Below, one piece after another: positions 54,489-63,812 of a DNA stretch of 64,000 bases; position 1 is the first letter of the stretch; each line of letters begins with the position of its first letter. The notes beneath the pieces are model-generated. The model worked only from the letters and a program-made list of their open reading frames with translations, did no database searches and was not told the origin of the DNA. The translations under genes were made by a program, and so were the position numbers. The DNA is from Amphritea atlantica (GTDB lineage Bacteria; Pseudomonadota; Gammaproteobacteria; Pseudomonadales; Balneatricaceae), in the NCBI RefSeq assembly GCF_900111095.1, contig NZ_FOGB01000002.1, positions 1-64,000 on the forward strand, read 5' to 3'.

Positions 54489-54941
54489 TTATGCTGATTT
54501 GCGATTCTGCTCGGCATACAATGCATCGAAGTTTACCGGCGCCATCATCAGTGGCGGGAAACCGCCCTTCACCATCAACTGATCAATGGTTTCACGAAGA
54601 TAGGGGAACATCACTGCGGGACAGGCCGAACCCAGCGCCTCCGCCTGCTGTTGAGCGGGAAAACCGGAAATCATAAACATCGCGGCCTGATCAACCTCTG
54701 CCACGAACGCCAGTTGATCCTGGTTTTTCGCCGTGACCGAAACTGACAGCACCACCTCATAAAGACCTTCTTCAATCTGCTCAAAGGCTGTGTTGAGATC
54801 CATCGTTACCGTGGGCTGCCACTCTGAGCGGAACACCCTGGCTGAGTTGGGTGATTCGAAGGATGAGTTTTTAACATAGATCTTCTGCAGAGCAAAAAAG
54901 GGCGAGTCTGCGCCCTGATGCTGTTGGTTGTTATCTGACAT
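54489..54941 (-). CDS. SecB-family chaperone in the acetone carboxylase operon
   Basis: This 150-residue protein has the SecB fold by sequence. It matches E. coli SecB over its length in KIYVKNSSFESPN, WQPTVTMDLNTAF, YEVVLSVSVTAK, SACPAVMFPYLRETI and the tail GGFPPLMMAPVNFDALYAE. SecB is a tetrameric holdase that hands preproteins to SecA. The residue matching E. coli D20 is N25, while E24 and E77 are kept (E29, E82). It is the fourth gene on the strand after acxA-acxB-acxC, 113 bases after acxC across a hairpin. The usual secB neighbours are absent, so a second, client-specific SecB is likely; folding or assembly of acetone carboxylase is a possible job. That is inference. Confidence 0.82.
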   Translation of the reverse strand: MSDNNQQHQGADSPFFALQKIYVKNSSFESPNSARVFRSEWQPTVTMDLNTAFEQIEEGLYEVVLSVSVTAKNQDQLAFVAEVDQAAMFMISGFPAQQQAEALGSACPAVMFPYLRETIDQLMVKGGFPPLMMAPVNFDALYAEQNRKSA

Positions 54942-55005
54942 GGGATACTCCCTTGCTAGTTAAGAGGGTGGGAAAAGTGAGTGACTTATGTGCGCGGTGA
55001 GGAAA

Positions 55006-55031
55006 ACTTCCGGCCAACTGCGACCGGAAGT
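55006..55031 (-). other. Hairpin between acxC and the secB-like gene
   Basis: An exact 8-bp stem, ACTTCCGG (55006-55013) with CCGGAAGT (55024-55031), lies right after the acxC stop. No T-run follows, so it may stabilise the upstream message 3' end or lower read-through into the secB-like gene. Confidence 0.55.
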
Positions 55032-55054
55032 GTGTCCTATCCAAGCCGCTTCAA

Positions 55055-55555
55055 TTACGCGTTAACCGGGGCAGGCAGATCCAGCCAGTCAAACAGCGCA
55101 GGAATATCGGGCTGGAAGTCATGAATCACTGGATACCAGGGCGTTGGCGCTTCGATATCATGCATCACACCACAGGTCGGGCAGTAGTATTCACGGTAGA
55201 CCTGCCAGTTGGTGTCAGGCGCCATCAGCTTTGGATAAACCTCCTGCATCTTCTCCTCATCATCGCGCACATACACCAGCGCATTGAGTTTCCAGTTAGT
55301 GCGGTAGTCACCAAAGTCATGACCACAGGAGCACTTGGTCACCAGGGTTTTATCGGCGGTGGTTTCGGCCAGATAGAGGTGCGGGCCAAACGCCATGATG
55401 ATCTTATCGTCCCAGGACACCTGATCCTGCAATACGGACATATAGTTGGCATAACGCTCTTTGTCCTTAGGCATGGACAGCATCATGTGCAGGGTATCCC
55501 AGTCGAGGCTGCCTTTAACCAGATCGGACACCTGTTTTTTTGTGAAATTTGACAT
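55055..55555 (-). CDS. acxC: Acetone carboxylase gamma subunit
   Basis: This is the small subunit of acetone carboxylase, which converts acetone and bicarbonate to acetoacetate using ATP (to AMP and phosphates). The 166-residue product has two zinc-binding cysteine pairs: CSCGHDFGDYRTNW and YYCPTCGVMHDIEAP. Its ending, WYPVIHDFQPDIPALFDWLDL, is typical of the gamma subunit. It lies 115 bases after acxB and is followed by a SecB-like gene. Confidence 0.93.
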   Translation of the reverse strand: MSNFTKKQVSDLVKGSLDWDTLHMMLSMPKDKERYANYMSVLQDQVSWDDKIIMAFGPHLYLAETTADKTLVTKCSCGHDFGDYRTNWKLNALVYVRDDEEKMQEVYPKLMAPDTNWQVYREYYCPTCGVMHDIEAPTPWYPVIHDFQPDIPALFDWLDLPAPVNA

Positions 55556-55670
55556 AATCGGTCTCTCTTTATTGTTTTTAGATTTGAGTTTGTAGAACTG
55601 AGTTTCAGAGTTGAGTTAATAGCTTTTTAAGGTGATCAGGAGAGGTGCCGGGCACCCCTCCGTCAATCTT

Positions 55671-58004
55671 TTACTGCTCAGTCATGATTACAGGATGTAC
55701 ATCAGGCAGTTCGCTCAGGTCCATGTGATGCTTGGCACCAAACATAGGAATACCCAGCTCTTCCTCTTTCAGCTCCCAGCTGGCCGGCAGATCCCAGAAT
55801 GTTTTGAACTCATTGAGGAACCGCTCTGACAGGTGGAAGCTGGAGGCGAACATCTGCTGCACCTGCACCGAAGCATCCTTATCGATAATGCGCTGGCGCT
55901 CAGACTCCATCCATTGACGGGTAGGCTTACCCCGGGCGATCCGGGCTTTACGAATCGCGCCACGCTGGGCAATGGTTTTCTGACCATCCACCGTCCAGGT
56001 GCCATCCTTATCCTGCGAAATCACCACGCCGTAGACCTTTTCGGCAAACTCCGGCAAGACGAAGTTCTGGTTCAGATCGTTTTCAACATCGGCAATAGCA
56101 CGGTCCAGCGGATCACCAAATCCCGGGCCGCCGCGCAGATAGTTGAGATAGAGATCGCCATTTTCAAAGATCGCTTCGGTGGTAATACACTGTTTATCCC
56201 GTTTCACCAGTGCATCAGGCCCCAGGTGCTTCTCAAGCTCACACTGGCCCGGATCACGGTCTTTACCCAGCGGCAGTGATTTACCCTCCTGGATCCGCTC
56301 CAGCAGACCGGTGTTATGGGCTTCAAAACGGTATCCGGTTGCCGCCGGGTAGCCACCCATCAGACCCCAGTCGCTGTTCATATAGCCGTTGCCCATGAAG
56401 AACATAGTCCAGTCGGCAGATCCCCAGACCATACGCAGAGTTTCAAAGCCCAGACCACCACGATACTTACCGTATCCACCGGTGTTGGTTTTGATGGTGC
56501 GGCCCATATAGAGCAGCGGCTCAGCCAGTTCCCAGATCTCGATATCCCCCATATCGCCCTCGGGGTTCCAGATCGCCGCCGCATGGTTCAGACCATCTTT
56601 CACTGCGCAGGCACCGGTACCACAGGCGGCGGTTTCAAAGCTGTTGACCGCATGGATCTCGCCCTCCTGGTTGATACCACCGCCCTGTAGCCAGTTACAG
56701 GGGTTTGAGTTACCGGCATTCACCTCTTCCAGATAGCCACGGCCAAAGTAGGTACGGCTGATACCGCGCCACAATGAGCTCCAGGAGGACACCAGGAAGT
56801 GCCAGGCATCCGCATGGGCGGTACGTCGGTCATCCGGGTTGGTCCAGGTACCTTTTGGCAGACGGAACTCGGTGGCGTAACGGGCACCATCGTTGATCCG
56901 CTCGGTGGGTACCAGCGACTGGGTCATCATCACCCAGATACCACTGGTAAAGGCGACCGGGTTGGCGTTATAGGTGTGCCAGCCCCAACGACTGCAACCT
57001 TCAAAGTCGAGACGCCAGGTGGCATCCGGTTTGACGGTAATCTCACAGGGGGCATGCATAATGGTGTCAACTTTGGCAAACGGTGATGGCACCGCCACAT
57101 CTTCATGGGCATAAGGCACATCCACAAAAGCCACGGTTTTGATCTTACCGGGAATGGTCATCGCTCTGATCCGGCTCACCAGACCCCGGCGACCGTCCTC
57201 AATCACCTCGGTAGCGAACTTCTCATAGGCTTCCATCCCCTCTTCACGCACCGTCTCTTCCACCAGATCACGGATCATGTGACAACCGGCAATGCGGGTT
57301 TTTTCATCCAGAATCCAGTAGTTCGGCGTGCGCACATTGCGCTGACTCTCATGCAACCAGTCCCGTAGCGGAGTATCGTTGACACCGGTTTTACGGCAGG
57401 TGATCTGCACCCCGTCGCCAAAGCGCTGAATCTGACCATTGGACATAGAGCCCGGGCCTACCGCACCCACATCGATGACGTGAGTAACACCGCCGACCCA
57501 GCCGATCAGATTGCCTTCGTGGAAGATCGGCACAATAGTGGCGATATCACAGGGGTGCACGTTACCGATCTGACAGTCGTTATTGGTGAACATATCACCG
57601 GGGTTAATACCGGGGTTAGCTTCCCAGTTGTTCTGAATCATATATTTAATGGCCGCCCCCATGGTGCCCACATGGATAATGATCCCGGTTGAGGTGGCAA
57701 TACAGTCACCGGCAACGTTGTAGAGGGTGAAACAGAGCTCACCCTCCTGTTCGACAATCGGAGAGGCGGCAATTTTCTTGGCGACCTCGCGGGAGTTAAC
57801 CAGCCCGGCACGCAGCTTGGAGAAGATCCGCTCATAGCCGATCGGGTCAGACTCTTTGAACTCCAGCGTCTCCAGGCCGTTATAATGACCGGTCTCTTCC
57901 GTTCTTTTCAGAATCAGATTACGATGGTCATTCAGTGTCAGCCCGCTCGGTAACAAACTGGCTGGTCGGGTACCTGCCCCATTTATTTTTTCTTGAATAG
58001 TCAT
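55671..58004 (-). CDS. acxB: Acetone carboxylase alpha subunit (HyuB-like)
   Basis: This subunit carries the Mn site for carboxylation and belongs to the hydantoinase B family. The 777-residue length matches Xanthobacter AcxB. The Mn ligands known there as His150, Asp153 and His175 fall at exactly these positions here (NVHPCDIA and GGVTHVIDVG). Other marks are FGDGVQITCRKTGV, NAVNSFETAACGTGACAVKDG and a C-terminal HMDLSELPDVHPV. It is 34 bases after acxA. Confidence 0.96.
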   Translation of the reverse strand: MTIQEKINGAGTRPASLLPSGLTLNDHRNLILKRTEETGHYNGLETLEFKESDPIGYERIFSKLRAGLVNSREVAKKIAASPIVEQEGELCFTLYNVAGDCIATSTGIIIHVGTMGAAIKYMIQNNWEANPGINPGDMFTNNDCQIGNVHPCDIATIVPIFHEGNLIGWVGGVTHVIDVGAVGPGSMSNGQIQRFGDGVQITCRKTGVNDTPLRDWLHESQRNVRTPNYWILDEKTRIAGCHMIRDLVEETVREEGMEAYEKFATEVIEDGRRGLVSRIRAMTIPGKIKTVAFVDVPYAHEDVAVPSPFAKVDTIMHAPCEITVKPDATWRLDFEGCSRWGWHTYNANPVAFTSGIWVMMTQSLVPTERINDGARYATEFRLPKGTWTNPDDRRTAHADAWHFLVSSWSSLWRGISRTYFGRGYLEEVNAGNSNPCNWLQGGGINQEGEIHAVNSFETAACGTGACAVKDGLNHAAAIWNPEGDMGDIEIWELAEPLLYMGRTIKTNTGGYGKYRGGLGFETLRMVWGSADWTMFFMGNGYMNSDWGLMGGYPAATGYRFEAHNTGLLERIQEGKSLPLGKDRDPGQCELEKHLGPDALVKRDKQCITTEAIFENGDLYLNYLRGGPGFGDPLDRAIADVENDLNQNFVLPEFAEKVYGVVISQDKDGTWTVDGQKTIAQRGAIRKARIARGKPTRQWMESERQRIIDKDASVQVQQMFASSFHLSERFLNEFKTFWDLPASWELKEEELGIPMFGAKHHMDLSELPDVHPVIMTEQ

Positions 58005-58038
58005 CTGTTTTCCTCAATTTCTTGTATTTATTATCGGA

Positions 58039-60183
58039 TTACTTGGATTCAATCAGGTGGAATAGACGGTTCACGTCCAGGAAGGTCTCAAAGCCGGGTG
58101 GCACCACATAGGTTGTGGCATCAGACTCAATCACCGCAGGCCCTTTAACCTCATTACCCGGTTGCAGCAGCTCCATTTTGAAAATGTCAGCGTCGACCCA
58201 CTCCTTCTCGTAATAGAACGGACGGGTACCCTGACGGGATTCCTCAGAGGGCGTTGGGCCAGCATCCGGTTCTTCTGGGATATTGGGTTTCTTAGTGACC
58301 ACCGAGCCACGCATAATCGCACCGGTAATGCCATATCCCAGCTCAGGAGAGCGGGCGGCATCGGCGTATACCCGGGCGTAGGTATCGTTGAATGACTGCA
58401 CCAGCACATCCCAGTCTTCAGCGCCGGAGAGCACCGTCAGCGGCGAATCGATCTCCAGATCGTTCAGTTGTCCCAGATACTGCATGGAGTATCCCGGTGT
58501 CAGCGTCACCTCTTCATCCTTAAAGCCGTTGATGCGGAACTCTTCCAGCACCTTGTCACGCAGCTCATTCCAGGCAGCCTGCAGGGTTGTAGTGGCGTCA
58601 GCGATCTCACCTTGAGTCGATTCATCAGTGATACCGATATCAACACTCTTGTCATAACGGTATTCAAAGTCAGCCGTGGCACAGCCAAAGGCGGAGAAGC
58701 CCGCAGCCCATGCGGGCACGATGGTTTCCTTAAAGCCCAGCCCTTTGGTGTAACCGTAAGCGTGTACCGGGCCACCACCACCGTAAGAGAAGCAGACAAA
58801 ATCGGTCGGACTGTAACCCTTACCGGTGATCATCGCCCGCAGATGCTGACGCAGCGACAGATCCAGCAGCTCGATAACACCTGCTGCCGCATCCTCTACT
58901 GACAGTCCCAGTGGATCAGCGATCTGACGTTTAATTTCACGCCGGGCACGGTCTACATCCAGCTCGAGAATGCCACCGAGGAAGTTTTCCGGGTTGAGAT
59001 AACCGAGAATAATATGGCAGTCGGTGACAGACACCGTATCAACACCACCTTCAGGCCAGCAGGTGCCGACACGATAACCGGCGCTGTCAGGCCCCAGCTT
59101 GATCGCATTTGCATGGGGGTCGATACGCACAAAACTACCCGCACCGGCACCGATGGTATCCATCGCCACCAGCGGCAGAGACAGCACCAGTCGCGCCATA
59201 TCGCCATCTTTATGGATGGCAAAGTTGTTTTTAGTAATCAGCGCCATATCGAAACTGGTGCCGCCAATATCGGAACAGGCGATGTTTTCATAACCCAGTT
59301 TTTCACCCAGGTATTTAGCCCCGATAACCCCGCCGATAGGACCCGATACCAGCGAGCGGGCCAGCTCTTTGGCTTTCCAACTGATGGTGCCGCCATGGCT
59401 GGCCATCACCCGCAGGTCAAACTGACCGCCTACCGCTTTCATGCTGTCACTAATCGTGCCCAGCGTTGCCCGTGATGGCTCCGCCGCATAAGCTTCCAGA
59501 ATGGTGGTGTTGGTGCGATGGCTCTCTTTCCGTACCGGGTAGTAATCCACCGATGCGAATACCGGAATATCCACACCCATTTCGCGGGCAACCTCTTTAC
59601 AGGCATCGCGCACCGCTTTCTCATGGTCTTCGTAGAGATAGGAACTGAGCAGACTAATAACGATCGCCTGACAGCCCTGTTCAATCAGTTCCCGGGCCGC
59701 TTCACGGGCTTCATGCAGACGCACGGCAATCACCACATTGCCCTGAGAATCCACCCGCTCGGTCACCCCGCGGGTATCCTTAATATCCACCAGTGGCTCA
59801 TCATAACGGTGGGTATTCAGGTGGATCCGGTCTTCAAAGGCATAACCCAGATAGCTCTGGATCGCCCGTCCCATGCGATGAAAATCTTCAAACCCTTTAC
59901 TGACGATCAGACCGGTGCGCAGCCCTTTACGGCCCACCACCCGGTTAAGCATGGCGGTACCCGAAAAGACACAGGTGACCATCTCCGGAAATACATCCTC
60001 AACCTTACGGTCCCAGTGCGCCAGCGCATCAGTGCTGGACTCCAGTACCGCCTGTGATTCATTGATATTACTTTGCGCCTTGCCAACGACAAACTCCCCA
60101 TCGGCCCGCACAAAGAATGTATCGGTCATAGTGCCGCCGGCATCTATCCCAAGAACTTCAACTGGATTAGTTAATTGATTCAA
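58039..60183 (-). CDS. acxA: Acetone carboxylase beta subunit (HyuA-like)
   Basis: This ATP-handling subunit phosphorylates acetone and bicarbonate. It is of the hydantoinase A/oxoprolinase family with an actin-like ATPase fold. The 714-residue product has the phosphate loop GIDAGGTMTDTFFV (12-25), then LRTGLIVSKGFEDFHRMGRA, the second phosphate-binding segment CSDIGGTSFDMALI and the segment CFSYGGGGPVHAYGY. It is the first gene of the acx operon and starts 88 bases downstream of a predicted sigma-54 transcription start. Confidence 0.95.
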   Translation of the reverse strand: MNQLTNPVEVLGIDAGGTMTDTFFVRADGEFVVGKAQSNINESQAVLESSTDALAHWDRKVEDVFPEMVTCVFSGTAMLNRVVGRKGLRTGLIVSKGFEDFHRMGRAIQSYLGYAFEDRIHLNTHRYDEPLVDIKDTRGVTERVDSQGNVVIAVRLHEAREAARELIEQGCQAIVISLLSSYLYEDHEKAVRDACKEVAREMGVDIPVFASVDYYPVRKESHRTNTTILEAYAAEPSRATLGTISDSMKAVGGQFDLRVMASHGGTISWKAKELARSLVSGPIGGVIGAKYLGEKLGYENIACSDIGGTSFDMALITKNNFAIHKDGDMARLVLSLPLVAMDTIGAGAGSFVRIDPHANAIKLGPDSAGYRVGTCWPEGGVDTVSVTDCHIILGYLNPENFLGGILELDVDRARREIKRQIADPLGLSVEDAAAGVIELLDLSLRQHLRAMITGKGYSPTDFVCFSYGGGGPVHAYGYTKGLGFKETIVPAWAAGFSAFGCATADFEYRYDKSVDIGITDESTQGEIADATTTLQAAWNELRDKVLEEFRINGFKDEEVTLTPGYSMQYLGQLNDLEIDSPLTVLSGAEDWDVLVQSFNDTYARVYADAARSPELGYGITGAIMRGSVVTKKPNIPEEPDAGPTPSEESRQGTRPFYYEKEWVDADIFKMELLQPGNEVKGPAVIESDATTYVVPPGFETFLDVNRLFHLIESK

Positions 60184-60280
60184 GATCGTATCCTCATGTT
60201 ATTTTTATTGTTTCTGCTTACCCGGTGAGATCTGCCGGTGTAAGTTCTGCAATCAGCCGCAACTGATCGGATTGTTAAAT

Positions 60281-60297
60281 TGCACCGGCCATGCCAA
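60281..60297 (-). promoter_or_regulatory. Sigma-54 promoter of the acx operon
   Basis: Read on the minus strand, TTGGCATGGCCGGTGCA has the -24 GG and -12 GC 12 bases apart. It matches the consensus TGGCAC-N5-TTGCA except for two bases. A T-rich stretch follows. The start would be near 60271, giving a leader of about 88 bases before acxA. The divergent acxR encodes a GAFTGA-type activator, as this promoter class needs. Confidence 0.8.
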
Positions 60298-60381
60298 CAG
60301 ACAAATATCCATACAAAACAATAAGTTAAAGTTTTAATATGCCTATGTGACTGAAAAAGCACAGATAAACAGTTCGATAAT

Positions 60382-60398
60382 CGGTCGGTCATCGACCG
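60382..60398. promoter_or_regulatory. Candidate upstream activator site for AcxR
   Basis: The inverted repeat CGGTCG-GTCAT-CGACCG lies about 85-100 bases upstream of the -24 element of the acx promoter and about 155 bases before the acxR ATG. The spacing fits a bacterial enhancer. Binding by AcxR is inference. Confidence 0.5.
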
Positions 60399-60554
60399 TT
60401 AATCAGACGCTTATCCAGACAACGGAATCACTGCAGACGCAGATAGGGGAATAAGATCCATCCGGGGAATAACCGCACAAAAAATAGACAATTGAAAAAC
60501 CCTGGCGGTAGGTTCAGAATAAAACAACGCATCAAGAACTATAAAAATAAAACT

Positions 60555-62567
60555 ATGAATGCCACGAATGTGAAAACTACCCTGCGAGGGTCTGCTGCAG
60601 TTGAGCATCCCCGGAAGATAGCCAAAGCCAGAGAGACGCTCCTGAGTCAGGGCTCACTCTCTGATGATTCTGTGCGCCCGCTGATCCGGGCCTCATGGCA
60701 GCGCTGCGTGTCAGACTCGGTCAATCCGCTGGTGGCCAATCAAACCATCGAACTGGATGAGCAGCAGCTGGAGTCTCTGAAAGAGAGTTACCGCGAACTG
60801 ATCTCCGCCTCAGAACCGATTATGCAGGATGCCAAAGAGTTGCTGGCGGATTCCGGCACCATTATGCATCTGGTGGCACCTTCAGGAATGATTCTGTGCT
60901 CAAACGGTGATGACCATACCCGCGATCTCGCCAATGATTTCAGCCTTGTGCCCGGTGCCAACTGGAATGAAAGTGTGGCCGGAACCAACGCCATCGGCAC
61001 TGCCCTCAATGTTGGCTCGGCAGTACAGGTGCATGCCTTTGAGCACTTCTGCGAAAACATCAATAACTGGACCTGCTCTGCCGCAGTGATCCGGGACCCG
61101 TTCGAAAACAAAATACTCGGGGCGGTGAATATCTCCGGTCTGAAAAACACCCTGCATGACTACTGCCTGGCGCTGGCGGTTTCCGGTGCCCGGCGTATTG
61201 AGGGGCAGCTGGCACAACTACAGATGGCTAAACGTGATCTGCTGTTAGGGGTCACTCTGGATCGCTTCGGAGCCCCGGGTAACGACGGACTGCTGTTGCT
61301 GGATCTGAATGGACGCCTGGTACGTACTAACCATCAGGCCGTTCGCGTACTCGCCTCGCGCGGCCTTAAAATTGACCTAAACCCCAGCAATCCGATACTC
61401 ACACTCAATGAAGAGGGCCGATTTACTGAACGCTCAGCTGCTATCCTCGATCAGCTCGATCCGCAATGGATTGAACCCCTGATACATCAGGGGGAACAGA
61501 TCGGCTATATTGCAGTGATCCCTTTCCCAGCGCCTCGCGCGCCCTCTGTTGCGATAAAAAGCGGACCACCAGCCGCCAATCAGGATACCGGCAGCGGTTT
61601 TTCCAGACTGGTGGGCCGCAACCCTATGTTCATCAAATCGATTCAGCAGGCAGCCCGGCTGGCAAAAGCACCGATTCCGGTGTTGTTACAGGGGGAAACC
61701 GGTGTGGGTAAAGAGCTGTTCGCCAGTGCGATGCATGAGATGAGCCCCGCCAGCAGCCAGAAGTTTATCGCCCTTAACTGCGGTAGCTTATCCCGAGACC
61801 TGCTCGCCGGAGAGCTGTTTGGCTACGTTGATGGCGCCTTTACCGGCGCCCGACGGGGCGGCATGACGGGTAAAATTGAAGCGGCCAACGGTGGTACCCT
61901 GTTCCTGGACGAAATCGGTGAGATGCCACTGGATCTGCAACCGATGTTCCTGCGGGTACTGCAGGAATCAGAGATCTGCCGCATCGGTGAGACACAACCG
62001 CGCAAGGTTAATTTCCGCCTGATTGCGGCGACCAACCGGGATCTGGCCCAGGAAGTTGCTGAAGGACGCTTCAGAATGGACCTTTACTATCGGATCTCGT
62101 CGATGACCCTGACGATTCCGCCGTTAAGAGAGCGCAGGGATGATGTTGTCTTGCTGGCAGAACATATTCTTGCGGGGCTGGCAGAACAACATGGTGGGAT
62201 CAGAAAGCAGATCAGTCCTGAACTCCGGTCACTGCTCGAAAAACACCTCTGGCCCGGCAATATCCGTGAGTTAAGCAATCTGATCACCGCCGCCTATTTT
62301 CTCACCGATGCGGAACAACTCAGCCCCGAAGACCTTCCGGCAAACCTGATGTTGCAGCCAGGCACGACAACAGTTACCGCGCCAGCGGATGCAACAGCAG
62401 ACGAAACTGATAACCCGCTGAATCAGGCGGAAAGAGAGGTCATCTGCCGGGTGATTCAGGAACAGGGAGGCAACCTCACCCGTGCAGCCCGACAACTGAA
62501 TATCGCCAAAAGCACGCTGTATATCAAACTACGTAAGTATGGGATTGACCGCTCTGCCTTAGGCTAA
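60555..62567 (+). CDS. acxR: Sigma-54-dependent transcriptional activator, AcxR/AcoR-type
   Basis: It is predicted to activate acx in the presence of acetone or a related signal. The ATG at 60555 gives 670 residues; a TTG at 60492 would add 21. The N-terminal part (about 60-300) has GAF and PAS-like regions, including the AcoR-type segment [36 protein letters not shown]. The AAA+ domain follows with [14 protein letters not shown], the sigma-54 contact loop GAFTGA (in [12 protein letters not shown]), Walker [14 protein letters not shown], and a Fis-type helix-turn-helix ([18 protein letters not shown]) at the end. It is divergent from acxABC. Confidence 0.92.
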   Translation: MNATNVKTTLRGSAAVEHPRKIAKARETLLSQGSLSDDSVRPLIRASWQRCVSDSVNPLVANQTIELDEQQLESLKESYRELISASEPIMQDAKELLADSGTIMHLVAPSGMILCSNGDDHTRDLANDFSLVPGANWNESVAGTNAIGTALNVGSAVQVHAFEHFCENINNWTCSAAVIRDPFENKILGAVNISGLKNTLHDYCLALAVSGARRIEGQLAQLQMAKRDLLLGVTLDRFGAPGNDGLLLLDLNGRLVRTNHQAVRVLASRGLKIDLNPSNPILTLNEEGRFTERSAAILDQLDPQWIEPLIHQGEQIGYIAVIPFPAPRAPSVAIKSGPPAANQDTGSGFSRLVGRNPMFIKSIQQAARLAKAPIPVLLQGETGVGKELFASAMHEMSPASSQKFIALNCGSLSRDLLAGELFGYVDGAFTGARRGGMTGKIEAANGGTLFLDEIGEMPLDLQPMFLRVLQESEICRIGETQPRKVNFRLIAATNRDLAQEVAEGRFRMDLYYRISSMTLTIPPLRERRDDVVLLAEHILAGLAEQHGGIRKQISPELRSLLEKHLWPGNIRELSNLITAAYFLTDAEQLSPEDLPANLMLQPGTTTVTAPADATADETDNPLNQAEREVICRVIQEQGGNLTRAARQLNIAKSTLYIKLRKYGIDRSALG

Positions 62568-62619
62568 CCGGATGTCACAGTAGGGATCAGCATAACAACT
62601 CAGAGAACAATCAGGAGAA

Positions 62620-63810
62620 CTATCCGGCGCGAACCAATCCACTAACCTGATCCCGGTAGCCAGGAAAGACCTGCTCCTCAATAAAGCCCCGATCCAGTCC
62701 CATATGCTGATGCAGCACACCCGCAAACAGCGCCCGCATATCCAGCGTCGGCTTAAGATCGCGGCCTTCATACAGGTTTTGTTTCGCCAGTCCCGGCCAG
62801 TCACTCTGTACACGCCCGCCGTTAACCGCACCGCCCAGCAAAAAGGCCGCGCCTCCCACACCATGATCAGTACCGGACGTCCCGTTCACTGCAACGGTGC
62901 GGCCAAACTCAGTGACAATCACCACCGCTGTCTGATCCCAGACAGAGCCCATATCCTGTTTTAATCCTGCCAGCACCGTATCAAGTTCACGAAACCGGTT
63001 CGCCAAACGGCCTTTTGTGGTGCCCTGCCACGCGTGGGTATCCCAGCCACCGCAGTCCATCACGGCAACTCTGGGGCCGTCGTCACGGATCAGAAAACGG
63101 GCTGCCGCTTTAGCCACTGTTTTCAGGTTGTTACCGCCCCTGAGCTTTCCCCCCATGGAGTTAATCATCTCATCCGCGTTGAAGCCCGCCCGCACCTTGG
63201 GGCCAAGGTAGCTGTCCTGTTCATATAACGCCATTAAACGCTGCAAGGTGTCTTCATCAGGATCGGGTAGCCGATCCGGAGCCCAGGCCCCCACAGGCAC
63301 TGCTCCCTGCACAATACGGGGGATGCCTGCCCCCAGAGAATAGCCATACTTTTCGGGATTACGGCCTTCACTTAAACCTTGTAAAGCCCTGTATAACCAA
63401 CCACTTGCACTGCCTGCAGGGTTAGTCAGACCGGTTTCCAGCACATCCTGCGCATAAAAGTGTGAGCGTTTGGCGTAGGGTGGCGCAATCGCCTGAAACA
63501 ACAAAGCCTCCCGCCCGGCGTACATCTGCGCAAGGTTTTCAAAAACCGGGTTTAAACCAAAGAATCCATCCAGATCGATCACCCCTTCAACCGTATCTGG
63601 CGTTCCCAGCGCCAGTTTGCCGCGGCCGGACCGATAAGCTGGATCACCATAAGCTGGCACCGCAGCCAGACCATCCATCCCCCCTCTTAAGATCAGCACC
63701 ACCATACGGGGATCGCGGTGGTCCTGAGCAAAGGATATTGGCGTCGTGAAGCCCAGTGTTAAAACAGCACAGGCTTTTATAAACTGACGGCGGTTAATTG
63801 CTGATGCCAT
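62620..63810 (-). CDS. DUF1501 family protein with Tat signal
   Basis: This protein is exported through Tat and probably has an alkaline-phosphatase/sulfatase-like fold. It is usually found beside DUF1800. The 396-residue precursor starts MASAINRRQFIKACAVLTLG with a twin-arginine motif and a cleavage region near SFAQ. Later marks are VLILRGGMDGLAAV, the metal-binding-like MDCGGWDTHAWQG, VIVTEFGRTVAVNG and GTDHGVGGAAFLLGGAV. The ATG at 63808-63810 follows GGAG. A GTG start further upstream (63822) would overlap the DUF1800 stop. Confidence 0.9.
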   Translation of the reverse strand: MASAINRRQFIKACAVLTLGFTTPISFAQDHRDPRMVVLILRGGMDGLAAVPAYGDPAYRSGRGKLALGTPDTVEGVIDLDGFFGLNPVFENLAQMYAGREALLFQAIAPPYAKRSHFYAQDVLETGLTNPAGSASGWLYRALQGLSEGRNPEKYGYSLGAGIPRIVQGAVPVGAWAPDRLPDPDEDTLQRLMALYEQDSYLGPKVRAGFNADEMINSMGGKLRGGNNLKTVAKAAARFLIRDDGPRVAVMDCGGWDTHAWQGTTKGRLANRFRELDTVLAGLKQDMGSVWDQTAVVIVTEFGRTVAVNGTSGTDHGVGGAAFLLGGAVNGGRVQSDWPGLAKQNLYEGRDLKPTLDMRALFAGVLHQHMGLDRGFIEEQVFPGYRDQVSGLVRAG

Positions 63811-63812
63811 GA

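Noticed and set aside
54167-54676. Open frame of 169 codons on the plus strand
   Set aside because: Its second half is antisense to the secB-like gene, no family is recognised and there is no good ribosome site.
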